Positions 60,696 through 64,000 of a stretch of DNA of 64,000 nt are shown here, piece by piece. The DNA comes from Panax quinquefolius (Eukaryota; Streptophyta; Magnoliopsida; Apiales; Araliaceae), in NCBI GenBank assembly GCA_020205615.1, contig CM035160.1, forward strand, positions 2,970,937 to 3,034,936, in the 5' to 3' direction. The notes beneath the pieces were generated by a model. That model saw only the letters and a list, made by a program, of their open reading frames with translations, was not told where the DNA came from and ran no database searches. Made by a program: the position numbers and the translations under genes. Every line of letters begins with the position of its first letter. Position 1 is the stretch's first letter.

Positions 60696-61491
60696 GTTTT
60701 CAAGGCGCTAAGTCGAGGCGAAGCGACAGTCGGGAGCTTAAGCGCTTAGGCGACAAAGCGCTCGACTAGTCGTCCACAAGTCGACAAGTCGTTAACAATG
60801 TAAATTTTATACGTATAAAATTCTATATATTTAACATTTATATGAATATTTATATATTGATATTTCTAATGATTTACCATAGTTATAATGCAGGTTGTAG
60901 CATATCAAATCACAACAAGAAGCGAACAAGATCAAGTCAAAATAATAATTTTACTATAGTTGTAATTTTTTGAACTTGTACTATAAATGGTGATACATTT
61001 GTAATATTTAGTTTAATTCAATATAATTCTTAAATTTATGTTTAGTTTCTTCCCATTTTAACATTGTATATATAGAATACCATAAATTGAAATACTAAGA
61101 ATTCAATAATTTATGATAAAACAAGTAAACAAGTATTGTTAAGATAAAGGTATATACAAGCATATAATCATGATATCATATCATAAAATTAGACAACCAT
61201 CCTTTATGAGATAAAGACATGTTCATTGTGACATTGCCAAAAACAAACATAATATAGAAAATATCACTCAAGCTATCAAACAAAATCATCAAAGATCAAA
61301 TCATCATCATCTCTCCCAGCAGTGGCATCATCACTCGAAACAGTAGTTACTCTTCGGCCATAATCATCATCAACATCCTCATCATCATTAGGAAGACCCT
61401 CCTCCTCTTCTCCAACATCAGAATCAGCTTCATTCACAATCACAGTTCTTGAAGACGAAGCATTACCACGGCGTGAGTAGAATAGACCCGT
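60696..61491 (-). mobile_element. Probable 3' end of a hAT-like element
   Basis: Near 60691 the sequence AGTTTTCAAGGCGCTAAGTCGAGGCGAAGCG begins a GC-rich stretch with many GTCGA/GCGCT motifs, a type of terminus common in plant hAT-like repeats. On the minus strand an acidic tail is encoded at 61276-61490 (SSSRTVIVNEADSDVGEEEE, NDDEDVDDDYG, ending DDLIFDDFV and stop at 61276), like the acidic C-termini of some plant hAT transposases. The LTR starting at 61492 cuts off the rest. The class is inferred, not proven. Confidence 0.4.
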
Positions 61492-64000
61492 TGTGACGCC
61501 CCCAAAATAGGTATACACAACACCCATTCTGAGTCGCCAAATACATGGTACAAGAAACAAACTACAACTTCAATAATATAAATATCGTGTGAAATCGATA
61601 ATATATCTTGTGAGTTTAAATATAATATTGTCTTACAGACAATATCCACACGCATAAATAAATTCCCATCATATTTATTGATACATCATTTTACAAAATG
61701 GTGAGGACTACTAAACAACTCTCTCTAGAACCTTCATTCCATACCCCACACTAGTACTCATTACATTCTCGCCTCCCGAGAAGAAAAATGGAACAACAAG
61801 GAAAGGGGTGAGCTCAACTAGCCCGATAAAGAATACTATGACTAAGATAATATACAACAAATTATCGTTAGTCTTCACGAGGAAAAATCTGATAGAATCT
61901 GATAGACAACAAGTTTGGATCAATATTCGCAGTGAAATAATAATTCATAGAAGAGTTACGTAGAGAATGAAATCTACTATAATCTATGAATTCAACGGTC
62001 CATCATCAATATTTTATCCTCGTAACATCAATCAATATTTTTCTCAAATCAAATATTCATCTTTTGCACTACGGGCCAAAGATATTCATCAATCGGTCGT
62101 GTTCATCTCAACACTGTTCATCTTTGCACTAAAGGCCAAAGATATTCATCGATCGGTCGTGTTCATTTAAACACATTCATCTTTGCACTACGGGCCAAAG
62201 ATATTCTTGAAATCATTCATCTTTGCACTACTGAAGCCAAAGATATTCAATAATATCATCATTTAAGGCGAGGATGATGAAAAATATTTTTAAAGAGCGA
62301 ATCCGGTGAAACAAAATGACAAGGATTAAGGATTAAGGATTAGTACTTTGTTTTATCCATGTCCAACAATACCTCAAAAATAATCATAGTGGTGTAAAAT
62401 TCAAGAATGATCAAAACATGGATCTGATCAAAGTTAGTATCCGAATAGATATTTTAGACGAAAAGAAGAAATTTTATTTTTTATTGAATAGTCAGTAGTA
62501 TATCGTGAATAAGTGTCAGTATCGTGAATAGTCTTAGATATCGTGAATAGTAACTCAGACACCAAAAGATAAAATTCCACAAAAACATCTTCACGCTTCC
62601 GTGAATAGTACTTCGTGAATAGTAACTCGTGAATAGTAACTCATGAATAGTAACTTCGTGAATAGTAACTCATGAATAGTAACCAGAGCATGAAAAAGTT
62701 CCAAATTTGATAAAAACTTCAGATCGACATTTCAAAGATAATGATATTGAAGAAATAATATCATTCTGAAAAAAAATAATATCCCTTACCTCAAAGAATC
62801 GAGACCCGGAAGGAAAGGTCGGAAGTGATCTTTGAATGAAACTTATCTTATCTAATAAACAACTCTCAAAGTATCTAAATACTCACAAAATACGCTCAAT
62901 AATATAGAGAGAGAAAGAGAAAACTTTGTTTACGGTGTGATTTTCAATTCTAACTTAGCCTCTATTTATAGGAAAATGTTAAGACGCGAAGCAGACTTAA
63001 CTCTGCAACTTCGATGTCTTTACTCGCTACTATTCCCACCCACCACATTTGAAAATTCAATTGAGCACATTTCTCACCAACCAAAAGTGGGGCCCACCAA
63101 TTCTAGAATTTTCCACCAAAATCATTTATAACCTAATTTCTGAATCAGTCACCTCTTAAAATTCATAATAAATTATACGCTCATCTTTAACGGTTCAAAA
63201 TTTGTGGACATATACTCAACTTATATATGTATAACATATCCAAAAATTACAACGATCCAACGGTCGGATTAAATATTATAACTCACACAATAAAGCTGTA
63301 ATAACATCGATTTGATTTTTTTAATACCTCAATCCGGACAAAATACAAATAAAACATCGGCATTAATTCCTTCATTAATAACCACATAAATAAATCCATC
63401 ATTTATATTCATATAAAATAAATATTTCCTTATCATATGAATCAATAATTAATTATTTACAAATAATATTACTGAGAATCACATTTATGACAATGACATT
63501 GTTCCCGGAAAGAGGGGCTTTCAATAAGGATCTCTCACTTCTTTGGCGCGCAATTAGGTGACCAAACCTCTCCTTAGAGCGGAACTTTCTAGACATTGCC
63601 AATAATGTTATCTAATAATATTATTCAAATAATATGAATTATTGATCGATAATGGGAAATATTGTGCGATGACAATTATTGAACAACAATAATATAAAAT
63701 ATCAACGCAAACAATTATTGAATCAATAAAATAAAATATTGAGCAATAACTCTTGTGAAAATTATTGAGTAGTGCCTTCACGTAAGGATCAATAATTCAA
63801 CAATCATGCAATCTGGTGTCTTCTGCCATCTGACAGCGCGTATTATTGTATTTTAACCAAGGGTATTCAGCGATCTTAACTTGGTAACAACTACGGCGTT
63901 ATTTATAACCACCCAAACTTTGTCGTTTTCCTCATCCAATCGCTTCCAGTTATGGGGGCCCACATGGTCATGGCCGTGCATGCGAATATTCTCCGGCGAT
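61492..64000 (-). mobile_element. LTR of the 2.7-kb gypsy family (copy D), cut by the window end
   Basis: Begins TGTGACGCCCCCAAAATAGG and aligns with the other three LTR copies up to the window edge; about 150-200 bp more would be expected before its end. The TATA box is at 62963-62970, the GTGAATA array at about 62500-62680 and the hairpin units at about 62055-62250. Whether it is a solo LTR or part of a longer element cannot be told. The flanking 5 bp are CCCGT (61487-61491). Confidence 0.9.

Noticed and set aside
61276..61560. One continuous 94-residue minus-strand protein
   Set aside because: It crosses the LTR start at 61492; only the part at 61276-61490 belongs to the probable hAT remnant, the rest is LTR.

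Overview
This window is nuclear DNA from a flowering plant, very probably a eudicot. It holds intron-rich genes of plant families (a G3BP-type NTF2/RRM protein, the U1 snRNP factor PRP39, ribosomal protein eL37, a TPR protein, a FAR1-related protein), GT-AG introns, AT-rich intergenic DNA, and Mutator, hAT, Stowaway-like, Ty1-copia and Ty3-gypsy elements. I cannot name the species. All calls come from reading the sequence; no database search was run.

Layout. 1-8000 is transposon-rich: a GRF zinc-finger/coiled-coil/membrane ORF (partial at its 5' end), then a minus-strand FAR1/FRS-like pseudogene (2151-6973) split by a 2.6-kb solo LTR that has a perfect 5-bp target-site duplication (TSD). 9474-10957 is a TPR-superfamily gene with a CA/TA microsatellite in its second intron. 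11504-17337 (minus) is an intact nine-exon G3BP-like gene. 18314-22094 is a complete Mutator-like element (MULE) with about 320-bp terminal inverted repeats (TIRs) and a perfect 9-bp TSD; its transposase is broken, but a GRF zinc-finger gene inside it is intact. 23034-36780 (minus) is an intact 13-coding-exon PRP39 gene carrying small DNA transposons in its introns.

From 39232 to beyond the window end lies one ribosomal protein eL37 (RPL37) gene blown apart by retrotransposons. A 5.3-kb chromovirus-like gypsy element sits inside coding exon 2 (TSD TTTTC). A 13-kb copia element sits in intron 2 (TSD AACGA) and is itself split by an 8.4-kb gypsy element inserted in its reverse transcriptase (TSD TGACA). 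Intron 3 holds a probable hAT remnant and a fourth copy of the same 2.7-kb LTR, cut by the window edge. The coding pieces of eL37 remain in frame with each other, so the exon insertion looks recent relative to gene decay.

The most notable items are the dismembered eL37 gene, the MULE that keeps an intact GRF gene beside a dead transposase, the hairpin and GTGAATAGT arrays in the transcribed leader of the 2.7-kb LTR family, and the TPR gene whose second intron breaks the frame when spliced but keeps it when retained.
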